A program made the position numbers and the translations under genes. A DNA stretch of 64,000 bases from contig NZ_ANBA01000011.1 in the NCBI RefSeq assembly GCF_000341085.1, positions 1-64,000 of the forward strand, in the 5' to 3' direction. The notes under the pieces were generated by a model. It searched no databases. It was not told where the DNA came from and worked only from the letters and a program-made list of their open reading frames with translations. Source of the DNA: Nocardiopsis ganjiahuensis DSM 45031 (lineage in GTDB: Bacteria > Actinomycetota > Actinomycetes > Streptosporangiales > Streptosporangiaceae). Below, one piece after another: positions 56,619 through 64,000 of the stretch (positions are counted from its first letter, which is position 1; every line of letters begins with the position of its first letter).

Positions 56619-56969
56619 ATGGCAGGCGTGGTTGAACTGACGCGCAGGGACTTCGAGGAACTGGTGGCCGACGCCCTGGACCAGATCCCGCCGGAGCTGG
56701 CACAGCTCATGGACAACGTGGTGATCACGGTCGAGGACGAGTCCCAGGAGGGTCTGCTCGGTCTGTACGAGGGGATCCCGCTGACCGAACGCGGCGACTC
56801 CTACTTCGGCGTGCTCCCGGACCAGATCTTCATCTACCGGCTCAACATCTGCTCGATCTGCGAGTCCCCGGAACAGGTGGTGGACGAAGTCCTCATCACC
56901 GTCGTCCACGAGATCGCCCACCACTTCGGCATCGACGACACCCGGCTCACCGAGCTCGGCTGGGGCTGA
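56619..56969 (+). CDS. Zincin-like metallopeptidase family protein
   Basis: A 116-residue protein with the minimal zincin motif VVHEIAHHFGIDDTRLTELGW (HExxHHFGxxD) near the C-terminus and RDFEELVADALDQIPPELAQLMDNVVITVEDE at the N-terminus. It belongs to the PF06262-type group widespread in actinomycetes; substrate unknown. The ATG at 56619 follows GGGAAGG. It is divergent from the metallophosphoesterase, and short AT-rich sequence (CCCAATATTTCC) lies in the shared promoter gap. Confidence 0.9.
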   Translation: MAGVVELTRRDFEELVADALDQIPPELAQLMDNVVITVEDESQEGLLGLYEGIPLTERGDSYFGVLPDQIFIYRLNICSICESPEQVVDEVLITVVHEIAHHFGIDDTRLTELGWG

Positions 56970-57396
56970 GCGTTCCGGAGCCGGCCTCCGGGGCCGACTG
57001 CTTCAGGAACGACCCGAAAGGCATCGGGACTCCGTCGGCCGATAATCACTCAGAGTGACATTCGGATGAGCATTCATCCGAAGATCCCATAAATAAGGGC
57101 CCCGCCGAGCGATTTTGCATTTGCAATCACGCGTCGGCATGCAACAACACCCTCCGCGCCATCTGCCGCGCCAAGCCCTCGCAAACCCCTCCCGTTCAAC
57201 CGGGGCCACCTGGGAAAACCATCGGGTCGTCAGTCCCGAAGGGCGACACGGAATCACACCGGGGGAATTACCCGGAGCAACGAATCAGACACGAATTTCC
57301 CCAACCGACTTGCCAGTCAGGCCACCTTCCGGAACCGTTGGTCATTGGAGCACGACTCAGCGTGATTTCACCCCTGTGACAGTGAGGGAGTGCCGG
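56970..57396. promoter_or_regulatory. Intergenic region with dyads upstream of an MFS transporter
   Basis: A 427-bp gap. TTCGGATGAgcatTCATCCGAA at 57061-57082 is a perfect 9-4-9 dyad followed by AT-rich sequence, and TTGCAttTGCAA at 57115-57126 is a perfect 5-2-5 dyad. The first could end the metallopeptidase transcript or be an operator; the second has the same TTGCA/TGCAA half-sites as the TetR-adjacent dyad at 59995. The remaining 270 bp before the MFS start show no gene. Confidence 0.5.
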
Positions 57397-58713
57397 GTGG
57401 GCAATCCGAGCCTCGACAAAGCCCCTGACGGCGGAGAGCAAGAGTCTTCGGAGGCGCAGGCCGACAAATGGCGCAGCAGTTACCGCGACGTCATGGCCAT
57501 CGGCGAGTTCCGCTCCATGTGGTTGGCCCACGCCCTGTCGATGATCGGCACCAACCTGCTGAACATCACTTCCAGCGTCCTGGTCTACCAACTGACGGAT
57601 TCGGCCTTCGCGGCCGGAATCACGCTGGCCGTGATGTTCCTTCCGCCGATTCTCGCCGGCCCCCTGTTCTCCGGGCTCACCGACATCCTGCCGCGACGCC
57701 AGGTGATGGTGGCCTGCGACGTGATCAGGGCAGTCGTCATCATGCTCGTCGCGATACCCGGCATACCGGTCTGGCTGGTCTGGGGGCTGCTGTTCGTCTC
57801 GATCCTGCCGTCGATCCCGTTCGCCGCGGCCCGGGCGGCCCTGCTCACCCAGATCGTCCAGGGTGAGCGCTACGTGGCCAGCACCGCGATCATCCAGCTG
57901 ACCGCCCAGTTCGGAATGCTCCTCGGGCTGATCGCGGGCGGTGTGATCGTCACGTTCGTCGGCCCCAACATCACTCTGCTGTCGACGGGCATGCTCTTCG
58001 TCCTGTCCGCGCTGATCCTGCGGTTCGGGGTCAGGGCCCGGCCCACCCCGGCCCGGGAGCGGTCCGACGAGAAGCGGCCCGGATTCCTGGTGACGATCAG
58101 GGACGGCGCCAAGCTGGTCTTCAGCGACCCGAAGCTGCGCACCCTCGCCCTGCTCGCCTGGCTCGCGGGCCTGTACTCGGTCCCCTACGGGCTGGCCAAC
58201 CCCATGGCCGCCGAAGCGGGCGCCGGGCCGGCCGCGGCCGGCTTCATCATGGCCGGGCAGTCGATCGGCGCGCTCGTCGGCGGTTTCGTGCTCACCCGGC
58301 TGATCCCCCCGCCCACCCGGGTCCGGCTGCTCGGGCCGCTCGCGATCCTCACCTGTGTGCCGCTGCTGCTCTGGGTGCTCCAGATGCCGCTGTGGATGAT
58401 GATCGGGGCCCTGGCGCTCTGCGGGGCCGCCGGCTCCTACCAGTTCGTGGCCAACGCGGCCTTCGTCCTGTGTGTGCCCAAGGAGGGCCGCGGTCTGGCC
58501 TTCGGCCTGGTCGCCTCTGGGCTCCAGGCCGCGCAGGGCCTCGGCATCCTGCTGTCCAGCTACTTCGTCGAGATCACCGGTACCAGCACGGTCATCGCCG
58601 GAGCGGGCCTGCTCGCCCTGCTCTCCGCGATCGCCCTGTCGGTCCCGTGGGCGCGGATGTCCAAGGAGGTCTCCGCGCGGATGGAGGAGACCGAGTCGGA
58701 GACGGCCTCCTAG
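57397..58713 (+). CDS. MFS transporter
   Basis: A 438-residue, 12-span permease. After a charged 30-residue N-terminus comes EFRSMWLAHALSMIGTNLLNITSSVLVYQLTDSAFAAGITLAVMFLPPILAGPLFSGLTDILPRRQVM, the pattern of macrolide/tetracycline-type MFS exporters (MefA/enterobactin EntS-like) with the loop 2-3 motif. The central loop RARPTPARERSDEKRPGFLVTIRDGAKLVFSDPKLRTLALLAW is cytoplasmic. Start is the GTG at 57397 behind GAGGGAG; upstream in-frame sequence to 57115 is non-coding. Probably a drug or siderophore exporter. Confidence 0.9.
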   Translation: MGNPSLDKAPDGGEQESSEAQADKWRSSYRDVMAIGEFRSMWLAHALSMIGTNLLNITSSVLVYQLTDSAFAAGITLAVMFLPPILAGPLFSGLTDILPRRQVMVACDVIRAVVIMLVAIPGIPVWLVWGLLFVSILPSIPFAAARAALLTQIVQGERYVASTAIIQLTAQFGMLLGLIAGGVIVTFVGPNITLLSTGMLFVLSALILRFGVRARPTPARERSDEKRPGFLVTIRDGAKLVFSDPKLRTLALLAWLAGLYSVPYGLANPMAAEAGAGPAAAGFIMAGQSIGALVGGFVLTRLIPPPTRVRLLGPLAILTCVPLLLWVLQMPLWMMIGALALCGAAGSYQFVANAAFVLCVPKEGRGLAFGLVASGLQAAQGLGILLSSYFVEITGTSTVIAGAGLLALLSAIALSVPWARMSKEVSARMEETESETAS

Positions 58714-58843
58714 TGAGAGGCGGTCGCCCAGCGTTCGGAGCGGTGCTCGGCGGTCTGGTCGCGAGCCTCCTCGGGCTCGCGCTCCTCCCGCGGGACACAC
58801 AGCTCACGACGCTGCCAGTCGGGGTGCGCGCGCAGGCTCCACA

Positions 58844-59104
58844 TCAGTTACCACCTGACTTTCCCTGGAAGTTGCGGATGATCTGCTCCAGCAGGGAACG
58901 CCGCTCGCTCTCGGCCGGCATGAGCAGCCAGGCCAGAATGTAGATCGGGATACCCGCCATGCCCAGCAGGGCGAGGACGACGAAGATGATCCGGACGATG
59001 GTGGAGTCCACCCCCGTGTAGGCGGCGATGCCCCCACAGACACCGGTCAGGAAGCGGTCGGATTCGCTGCGCTGGAGCCGCTTGCTCCCGTGGTTCTCGT
59101 TCAT
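58844..59104 (-). CDS. PspC domain membrane protein
   Basis: An 86-residue protein. The PspC core is RLQRSESDRFLTGVCGGIAAYTGVDSTIVRIIFVVLALLGMAGIPIYILAWLLMP (residues 8-62), with one or two hydrophobic stretches. In phage-shock systems PspC is a membrane sensor or regulator; in actinomycetes it commonly pairs with ToastRack-type or kinase proteins, which are absent here. ATG at 59104 follows GGTGGAGG. Confidence 0.9.
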   Translation of the reverse strand: MNENHGSKRLQRSESDRFLTGVCGGIAAYTGVDSTIVRIIFVVLALLGMAGIPIYILAWLLMPAESERRSLLEQIIRNFQGKSGGN

Positions 59105-59356
59105 ACCTCCACCTTGCCCGCCAGTGACGACGATTCCCATCGGGGAGAGCCCTGGGCGGCCCCTGACTTACGTCCCCGACTCCTGAGGAGAGTCCGCTCC
59201 GGGGGCGCTGGCCCCGTGCCGGTTCGACGGATCCGGGGTCCGCGGGGTTCCTGAGGCGTGGAGCACACCGCGGCCCCGAACGGGCTCAGGGTTCCACTCG
59301 GGCGTGAGGGTTCCGGATGTGGGGGTTCCGGGCGGACGCGGGGATTCCGGGCGGGC

Positions 59357-59968
59357 TCAGGCGTCCGTCTCGGGGGCGAAGACCTCGCCCAGCGTCCGGA
59401 ACGACTCCGCGAGGCGGTCCTTCAGCTCGTCGATCCCCGCTTCGGACTGGTCCGGGACCATCTTCATGGACTGGCGCACGGCGGACATCGCGGCCGCCGC
59501 GGCCAGCTGGGAACGCGGGTCGTCGTCGGGGGCGCCCGAGCGCTCGGCGATCGCCGAGGCCAGGCTCAGCTCCATGCTGTGGAAGCGGCCGAGGAGGCCG
59601 GGCAGGAGGTGGGGTTCCCGGGCCATGAGCAGCTTGCGCTGCGCCATGTCGGCCCGCCGCGTCTCGAGGTCGCCCGAACCGAGCAGGGAGGCCACCAGCA
59701 GGGCGCTGAGGTCCTCGACGAACACCCCCGTGGGGCCGCCCGCCGCGAACGCCTCTCGCACCGCCTCGTCCGGGACGCTGGTGACGTCGTCGAGGAGGGC
59801 GTCCTCCTTGGTCGCGAAGTAGTTGAAGAAGGTCCGGGGGGAGACGTCGGCCGCGGCCGAGATCGCCTCCACCGTGACCTTCTCCAGCCCGTGCTCCAGG
59901 GTGAGCCGCACCGCGGCCTCCCGCAGCGCTCGGCGTGTGGCCAGCTTCTTGCGTTCCCTCAGCCCCAT
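59357..59968 (-). CDS. TetR-family regulator
   Basis: A 203-residue regulator starting at the ATG at 59968 (GGGGAGG five bases upstream). Helix-turn-helix: RRALREAAVRLTLEHGLEKVTVEAISAAADVSPRTFFNYFATKEDALL (about 10-55); the TFFNYF recognition helix is typical of the subgroup with AcrR-like C-terminal domains. A 5-5-5 dyad lies 27 bases upstream (59995). No divergent partner with a close start, so it may act on itself or on a distant efflux gene such as the MFS gene at 57397, which carries a related dyad. Confidence 0.9.
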   Translation of the reverse strand: MGLRERKKLATRRALREAAVRLTLEHGLEKVTVEAISAAADVSPRTFFNYFATKEDALLDDVTSVPDEAVREAFAAGGPTGVFVEDLSALLVASLLGSGDLETRRADMAQRKLLMAREPHLLPGLLGRFHSMELSLASAIAERSGAPDDDPRSQLAAAAAMSAVRQSMKMVPDQSEAGIDELKDRLAESFRTLGEVFAPETDA

Positions 59969-59994
59969 GGGTCCTCCCCTTACACGGATAATTG

Positions 59995-60009
59995 TTGCAT
60001 CTCGTGCAA
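59995..60009. promoter_or_regulatory. Operator-like dyad upstream of TetR
   Basis: TTGCAtctcgTGCAA is a perfect 5-5-5 inverted repeat in an AT-rich patch 27 bp before the TetR ATG; likely autoregulatory. Confidence 0.55.
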
Positions 60010-60051
60010 ATTTTCTCAATGTGTACTTTTTCATGCCACAGCACAAGAGGC

Positions 60052-60070
60052 CCGGCCCTGTCTGGGCCGG
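60052..60070. terminator. Hairpin downstream of the methyltransferase gene
   Basis: CCGGCCC (60052-60058) and GGGCCGG (60064-60070), 7-bp arms and 5-base loop, 82 bases past the methyltransferase stop. Confidence 0.5.
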
Positions 60071-60152
60071 ACCCCTCAGGGCCGGAGGCTCCGGGTCCCC
60101 TCAGGGACGGAACCCGTGCCGGCGTTCGGTGATCATCTCATTCCAGTCGGCA

Positions 60153-60932
60153 TCAGGGCTTGCGACCGACCGCCCCGTACCCGTCCACCTCGGGCGGCAC
60201 CCCGAAGCCGCTCACCTCGTACCGCCAGCGCGTGACCGAGACCAGACCGGGCTCCACCAGCTCCAGCCCTTCGAAGAAACCCCCGAGCTCCTCCGGGCTG
60301 CGCTGGACGTAGGGCACCGCCCCGCTCTCGTTGTACTGGTCGTGCGCCTCGACGTTGGCGTCACTGAGCACATTGGTGCCGTCGTTGATCACCAGATACC
60401 CGCCGGAGGGCAGAGCCGCCACCAGCTGACGCACCAGTCCCCGGGCCTCCTCGTAGTCGGGGATGTGCCCGAGGATGCCCATCAGCATCAAGGCGACCGG
60501 CTTCTCGAAGTCCAAGGACTTCCGGACGGCCTCCAGGATCACCTCCGGCTCCCGCAGGTCCGCGTGCACGTAGTCCGTGGAGCCCTCGTCCGTGCTGGTC
60601 AAAAGGGCCCGGGCGTGCGCCAGCACCAGCGGGTCGTTGTCCACGTAGACGATCCGCGCCTCCGGGGCCACCGCCTGGGCGACCTCGTGCGTGTTGTCCG
60701 CGGTGGGCAGCCCGGTGCCCACGTCGAGGAACTGCCGGATCCCGGCTTCTCCGGCCAGATAGCGCACGGTCCGGGCGAGGAAGGCCCGCGAGGCCCTCGC
60801 CCCCTGCGCCATCCCGGGAAAGACCTGGAGGAACTGCTCGCCGGCCTCCTGGTCCACGGGGTAGTTGTCCTTGCCACCCAGCCAGTAGTTCCAGACTCTG
60901 GCCGAATGCGGGACGGTGGTGTCGATCTCCAT
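60153..60932 (-). CDS. SAM-dependent methyltransferase (Methyltransf_19 type)
   Basis: A 259-residue protein with the family blocks TTVPHSARVWNYWLGGKDNYPVDQEAGEQFL at the N-terminus, QFLDVGTGLPTADNTHEVAQ (SAM motif I), ARIVYVDNDPLVLAHARALL (motif II with acidic Asp) and ALMLMGILGHIPDYEEARGLV. This PF04672-type family is abundant and almost restricted to actinomycetes; substrate unknown. I start at the ATG at 60932 because the conserved part begins there; the in-frame ATG at 61040 adds a basic, unconserved stretch. Confidence 0.9.
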   Translation of the reverse strand: MEIDTTVPHSARVWNYWLGGKDNYPVDQEAGEQFLQVFPGMAQGARASRAFLARTVRYLAGEAGIRQFLDVGTGLPTADNTHEVAQAVAPEARIVYVDNDPLVLAHARALLTSTDEGSTDYVHADLREPEVILEAVRKSLDFEKPVALMLMGILGHIPDYEEARGLVRQLVAALPSGGYLVINDGTNVLSDANVEAHDQYNESGAVPYVQRSPEELGGFFEGLELVEPGLVSVTRWRYEVSGFGVPPEVDGYGAVGRKP

Positions 60933-61098
60933 CTGCCTGCGCACCTCACTGCGTCCGAACGCCCCCCGTACCCGGCCCACCCTAGAACCCTTGCGAGCAA
61001 AGCATTCCAGCGCTCTGCGACCGCCCGTGGAAACCTGCACTGCGCCGGCCCTACCACTGCGGTAGAGTTGTCCCGGCGACGAGCCCGGTGCCGTCGTA

Positions 61099-61138
61099 GG
61101 GCCTTAGCTCAACTGGCAGAGCAGCGGACTTTTAATCC
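61099..61138 (+). repeat. tRNA-Lys 5' fragment (left end of a decayed element)
   Basis: Forty bases identical to 62838-62877, the 5' part of tRNA-Lys from the acceptor strand through the anticodon stem. At 61139 the sequence departs (TGTTTCTG instead of GCGGGTTC), so no tRNA can form here. The base before it is A, which would pair with U72, against G in the intact copy. Confidence 0.88.
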
Positions 61139-61444
61139 TGTTTCTGTGCACCTCTGTGGCACACCAGTCTGACCAGGTGAAACGTGACCATGCACGTGAC
61201 CTCTGCAGCACAGTTCCGCTGCTGTGAGAATGGCCTGATCCGGCCATGATCACCGAATCACTCGCGTTTTCCATTTCACAGTCCGTGCGCTTTCCCGCCC
61301 GTTTTCCGCTACGCTCACCGCCATCGCCGCGCATCCCCGTTCCCTGCCCGGCGCACCGACGGAACCCCGTACCCAGCCTGCCCGTCTGACCCTCTGCGGC
61401 TCCCGCTCCGCCGCCCCCTTGCACACGAGAGACGGAGCTCCCCC

Positions 61445-62056
61445 ATGTCGTATCCCCCCTCAGGTCCCCAGCAGCCCCACTACGGGCCGCCCCAGCCGCC
61501 GCCTCAGCCCCCGAAGAAGGGCATGTCCACCGGCGGCAAGATCGGGCTAGGCTGCGGAGGCTGCCTCGGTCTGCTCCTCATCCTCGCCCTCATGGGCGGA
61601 TGCATGGCCGCCCTGTCCGGCGACACCGCACCGGCCGCCCCGCCCGCCGCCAGCTCCTCCCCCGATACCGAGGAGAGCGCTGCCGAGGAGGTCGAGGAAG
61701 AGCCCGCCGAGGAGGTCTCGGACGTCGTCCTGACCGCCACGAACGCGGGCACCGCCGGGGACGTCGTCGACGACACCGTCTACACCGTCCTCGACATCAC
61801 CGTCGAGAACGGCAGCGAGGAGGACCTCGAGGTCAACCCGATCTACTTCTCGGTGGTCCTGGCCGACGGAACCGTCATCAGCGACTGGGCGAACGCGATC
61901 TTCGCGGATATCGACCAGCTCGACGCTGTGACTCTCAGCCCGGGCCAGCGCACCGAGGGGCAGATCGCGGTCGTCGGCGAGGGTCTCGACATCGCGACGG
62001 TGGAGATGTCGGAGTTGTTCGGTCTGCAGGAGACCGTCACCGCCGACGTCAGCTAG
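61445..62056 (+). CDS. Membrane-anchored DUF4352-type extracellular protein
   Basis: A 203-residue protein: a Pro/Gln/Tyr-rich N-terminus, a hydrophobic Cys-containing segment (IGLGCGGCLGLLLILALMGGCMAALSG, about 35-60) acting as membrane anchor or lipobox-like site, a Thr/Glu/Ala-rich linker, and an immunoglobulin-like domain from about residue 95 (YTVLDITVENGSEEDLEVNPIYFSVVLADGTVISDWA...LSPGQRTEGQIAVVG) typical of DUF4352. Such proteins sit on the outer face of the membrane; function unknown. It lies inside the decayed tRNA-Lys element and may be cargo. ATG at 61445; terminator hairpin at 62075-62110. Confidence 0.8.
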   Translation: MSYPPSGPQQPHYGPPQPPPQPPKKGMSTGGKIGLGCGGCLGLLLILALMGGCMAALSGDTAPAAPPAASSSPDTEESAAEEVEEEPAEEVSDVVLTATNAGTAGDVVDDTVYTVLDITVENGSEEDLEVNPIYFSVVLADGTVISDWANAIFADIDQLDAVTLSPGQRTEGQIAVVGEGLDIATVEMSELFGLQETVTADVS

Positions 62057-62074
62057 GACCCCACAGCTGAAAGC

Positions 62075-62110
62075 GGCCCCGACCGGTGCTACCAACACCG
62101 AGTCGGGGCC
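62075..62110. terminator. Terminator of the DUF4352-type gene
   Basis: Two stacked stems: GGCCCCGAC (62075-62083) with GTCGGGGCC (62102-62110), and inside CGGTG (62084-62088) with CACCG (62096-62100), separated by a single unpaired A. Confidence 0.75.
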
Positions 62111-62229
62111 GGCCCATCTCCCGAGACCCGGACGTAACCGGAGACGAGCATGGCCACCGTGCCCCGCCCGCTGGTGGGGCCCCGACCGGCCACTGACCGC
62201 GACAGCCCTCGTCGCCCTGGAGACAGTGG

Positions 62230-62677
62230 CCGCGGACCACGGATGCCACCCCCTGACCCCTGTCAGCGAGGGTGAGGATGACCGCCCGGTCCCGCGGTCC
62301 TCGAAGCTGCCGCCCTCGCAGGTTTTCAGGAGGGCCTTGACCTGGTCGGCTTCCAGGAGCTTCATGTCCTTCTCGGGGACGTTGACGGCGTCGGCCTTCA
62401 GCCTCGGGTTCTTGCCGGGTTTCAGCTCGTCCTCGCGCACCATCCAGCGGAAGAACGCTTTGAGGTTGCGGTAGTCCAGGGCGGCGGTATCGGGGCTGGT
62501 GGCGATCTTGCGATCGAGGAGGGAGCCGCGGACCATCGTCGCCTTGGTTTTGGACGCTTTCATCTCGTGGCCCTGGGCGTCGAGGTAAGCGGCGAACCTG
62601 TGGACAGTGCGGCGGTAGGAGGTGATGGTGCCTTCGGAGCGGCCGCGGGCGTGGAGTGCGAGCGCCTAGCTGCTCAT
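62230..62677 (-). pseudogene. Broken tyrosine integrase remnant
   Basis: The reverse strand encodes the N-terminal and core-binding part of a tyrosine integrase: GTITSYRRTVHRFAAYLDAQGHE, then LDYRNLKAFFRWMVREDELKPGKNP and LLEADQVKALLKTCEGGSFEDR. The likely ATG at 62677 is followed by AGC AGC TAG, a stop at codon 4 (62666-62668). Near 62280 the frame shifts: the expected continuation RDRAVILTLADRG appears in another frame. The catalytic R-H-R-Y domain is missing altogether. It lies about 160 bases from the intact tRNA-Lys, as the integrase of this element should. Longer open readings through this segment are antisense or chimeric. Confidence 0.85.
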
Positions 62678-62836
62678 GTGCTCGGCGCACGGGTTGCGGC
62701 GTGGTGGTGTGGTACTCATGCGCGGAGGGCCTCTCACGTTCGTGCTGGTGAGTGAATCCTCTGCTCTGTAACCCCTGTGGTATCCGGTAGGATGTCGTCT
62801 TGGTGAAGCCCCTGCTGGTCAGGCAGGGTGTACCAC

Positions 62837-62912
62837 GGGGCCTTAGCTCAACTGGCAGAGCAGCGGACTTTTAATCCGCGGGTTCGGGGTTCGATCCCCC
62901 GGGGCCCTACCA
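62837..62912 (+). tRNA. tRNA-Lys (TTT)
   Basis: Acceptor GGGGCCT/GGGCCCT (with G1:U72 and U7:G66 pairs), D-arm GCTC/GAGC, anticodon stem GCGGA/TCCGC with loop CTTTTAA (anticodon TTT), T-arm CGGGG/CCCCG around TTCGATC, and encoded CCA (62910-62912). Its 5' 40 bases are shared with the fragment at 61099. Confidence 0.95.
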
Positions 62913-62913
62913 G

Positions 62914-62962
62914 AAAAACCCCAGGCCAGAGCGCACACATCAGCGCCCGGACCTGGGGTTTT
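62914..62962. terminator. Terminator of tRNA-Lys
   Basis: AAAACCCCAGG (62915-62925) and CCTGGGGTTTT (62952-62962) form an 11-bp stem with a T-tract, directly after CCA. Confidence 0.85.
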
Positions 62963-63156
62963 CGCGTACCCGGGAGCCGGTCCCGTTTCATGTACACTCC
63001 GCGGCCTCGGCGGTGTACCCCCTCACCGAGAGCCCAGCTCCGGAGAGCCCCCGTGAACAACAAACGCCCGGCGGGGAAACCCTGCCGAGCGCTTGGACTA
63101 GCTCTTGGAGGCGGACAGTCGATCAGGCTGTGTCACGGGGGCCGGTCACTTCCCAG

Positions 63157-63330
63157 CTATCGGTCCGAGACCACGGTTCCCAGCAGCGCGGACCACTCAA
63201 CCGCGTTGAAGGACAGGTGCCCCGCCTCCCGATTCTGCGTGTCCCGCACATCCGCGCCCCCGGAGTGCTCTCGCGCCTCAACACAGTTCGCCCCCGTGTT
63301 GCTGTACGAGGACTTGTGCCAGTGGTTCAT
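63157..63330 (-). CDS. DUF397 domain protein
   Basis: A 57-residue protein from the ATG at 63330: MNHWHKSSYSNTGANCVEA, VRDTQNRE.GHLSF and VEWSALLG. The W.KSSYS..GA.CVE start and the RD(S/T)....L.F...EW..F/L pattern define DUF397. Its ATG overlaps the stop of the Scr1-type gene (ATGA). DUF397 proteins pair with DUF5753/helix-turn-helix proteins in many actinomycete loci, some described as toxin-antitoxin-like. Bases 62963-63156 beyond its stop show no gene. Confidence 0.9.
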   Translation of the reverse strand: MNHWHKSSYSNTGANCVEAREHSGGADVRDTQNREAGHLSFNAVEWSALLGTVVSDR

Positions 63331-64000
63331 GTCGTCAAGCCTTCCAATACCTGTCGAGAGTGCTCGGCGGGGAGGGAAGCCGCCAGGGCCCCTGTGACGA
63401 GTGATGCAAGCCGGTCGTAACCCTCGGAATTCTCGTAGATCACGTTACCGTCCACGTGATCGCTGGAGATCACGGTCTCCCCGGAGCGCAGGCGAAAGAC
63501 GAGCAGCGGAGAGGTAACCGCCGCAAGAATGGAACCCTCCGGAACAACGTGCACGGACACGTCCCGCTTCTTCACCACCGTGAGTAGGTGCTGGACCTGG
63601 GCTCTCCTCACATTCGACGGGGAGCCCGTCAGAGCGGTCACCGGAAAAACAGCCGTCATACGCAGCCCCGGCAGCTCTCCCAAGCGTCGTGTCCGCACGT
63701 GGGTGAGGTACTCGATTTCCCTGTCGGAGGCCTGTGGCCAGCCCAGCCGGAACACCCACTGGGCGTACTCGGCGCACTGAAGGTACCCGGGCACCAGCAC
63801 CGGGGACACGCACTGCAGAGTCTGCGCGGCCTGCTCGATCGCTGACAGCGACCTCGCCCACTCCGGGGTGACCGTGCCTGTACGGCCAAGCCTCCATGCC
63901 GCAAACAACTTTTTGTCTGCATTGAGTAGCTTGTCCAATTCCTCCGCAGTTTCGCGCTGCGGGAGTGAGTGTCCGTTAGCCCACCTGGAAACGGATGCTG
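63327..64000 (-). CDS. Scr1/DUF5753-type helix-turn-helix regulator, 5' end beyond window
   Basis: The reading frame enters from the right edge without a start. The visible 224 codons begin ASVSRWANGHSLPQRETAEELD, the tail of an XRE-type helix-turn-helix with recognition helix, then DUF5753: PVLVPGYLQCAEYAQWVFRL, RRLGELPGLRMTAVFPVTAL, VQHLLTVVKKRDVSVHVVPEGS and VIYENSEGYDRLASLVTGAL. Such proteins partner with DUF397 proteins, here overlapping it by four bases. About 60 N-terminal residues should lie outside. Confidence 0.92.
   Translation of the reverse strand, partial: ASVSRWANGHSLPQRETAEELDKLLNADKKLFAAWRLGRTGTVTPEWARSLSAIEQAAQTLQCVSPVLVPGYLQCAEYAQWVFRLGWPQASDREIEYLTHVRTRRLGELPGLRMTAVFPVTALTGSPSNVRRAQVQHLLTVVKKRDVSVHVVPEGSILAAVTSPLLVFRLRSGETVISSDHVDGNVIYENSEGYDRLASLVTGALAASLPAEHSRQVLEGLTT

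Larger units (their letters stand above)
61099..62877. mobile_element. Decayed integrative element in tRNA-Lys
   Basis: The 40-bp direct repeats of tRNA-Lys enclose about 1.7 kb holding a DUF4352-type gene and an integrase remnant next to the intact tRNA. The stretch 61139-61444 has no gene; it carries CGTGACC repeats (about 61185-61202) that could be old integrase arm sites. No replication or transfer genes remain. The element is probably fixed. Confidence 0.75.

Noticed and set aside
59286-59345. Repeated GGTTCCGG/GATTCCGG units downstream of the TetR gene
   Set aside because: Short, irregular copies without palindromy or clear function; probably simple-sequence drift.
61099-61138. A second tRNA-Lys gene
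   Set aside because: Only the 5' 40 bases match; no T-arm or 3' acceptor strand follows, so it cannot fold as a tRNA.
61547-62563. 338-residue integrase-like reverse frame through the DUF4352-type gene
   Set aside because: Only the first about 95 residues are integrase; the rest is a frame-shifted and antisense tail. Recorded as a pseudogene at 62230-62677.

Overview
The window is high-GC actinomycete chromosome: G/C-rich third codon positions, many GTG/TTG starts behind AGGAGG-type sites, PucR, Scr1/DUF397 and PspC families, and a CYP157-like P450. The gene set resembles Nocardiopsis or a related Streptosporangiales genus, but the genus is an inference. Two tRNA-targeted integrations interrupt it: a complete integrative and conjugative element (AICE type) in tRNA-Phe at about 41.9-54.6 kb, and a decayed one in tRNA-Lys at about 61.1-62.9 kb.

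Layout, 0-13 kb: the 5' end of prfC; a TetR/acyl-CoA dehydrogenase divergent pair with a tandem operator; an NmrA-like reductase; a histidine kinase/LuxR regulator pair; a Ser/Thr kinase; two overlapping P450 genes, one lacking the normally invariant ExxR motif; and a copper operon (copZ, small membrane protein, copA) behind CsoR-like palindromes. 13-26 kb: two GNAT acetyltransferases, an AGCS symporter, a DUF5996 protein, then narGHJI with a divergent narK for nitrate respiration. 26-41.8 kb: an AviRa-like methyltransferase, tRNA-Asp, S4 and phosphotransferase-like genes, membrane proteins, a hydrolase, a PP2C-like phosphatase, TetR/FAD-monooxygenase, a PucR/GAF regulator with alcohol dehydrogenase and permease, an ABC exporter/MerR operon, and a glycosyltransferase.

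The 12.7 kb element (41889-54586) is bounded by a 44-bp direct repeat of the 3' part of tRNA-Phe. From the integrase end it holds integrase and excisionase, a DnaC-like helicase loader, a winged-helix initiator whose gene contains an iteron cluster (a phage-lambda-O-like arrangement), a FtsK/TraB translocase followed by about six 9-bp repeats at 11-13-bp spacing (candidate transfer locus), a run of overlapping small transfer genes, and a GntR (KorSA-like) regulator with repeated operator-like sites. The GntR gene heads an operon that unexpectedly contains a full-length purC. At the far end is an AT-rich gene for a PIN-like putative nuclease, the best candidate for an undescribed cargo or defence function.

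Beyond the element lie tRNA-Phe, tRNA-Asp and tRNA-Glu, a metallophosphoesterase, a zincin-type metallopeptidase, an MFS transporter, PspC, a TetR and a SAM methyltransferase. The second, dying element in tRNA-Lys keeps its att repeat, a DUF4352-type lipoprotein-like gene and an integrase broken by a TAG at codon 4, a frameshift and loss of the catalytic domain. The window ends with a DUF397/Scr1-type pair running off the right edge.
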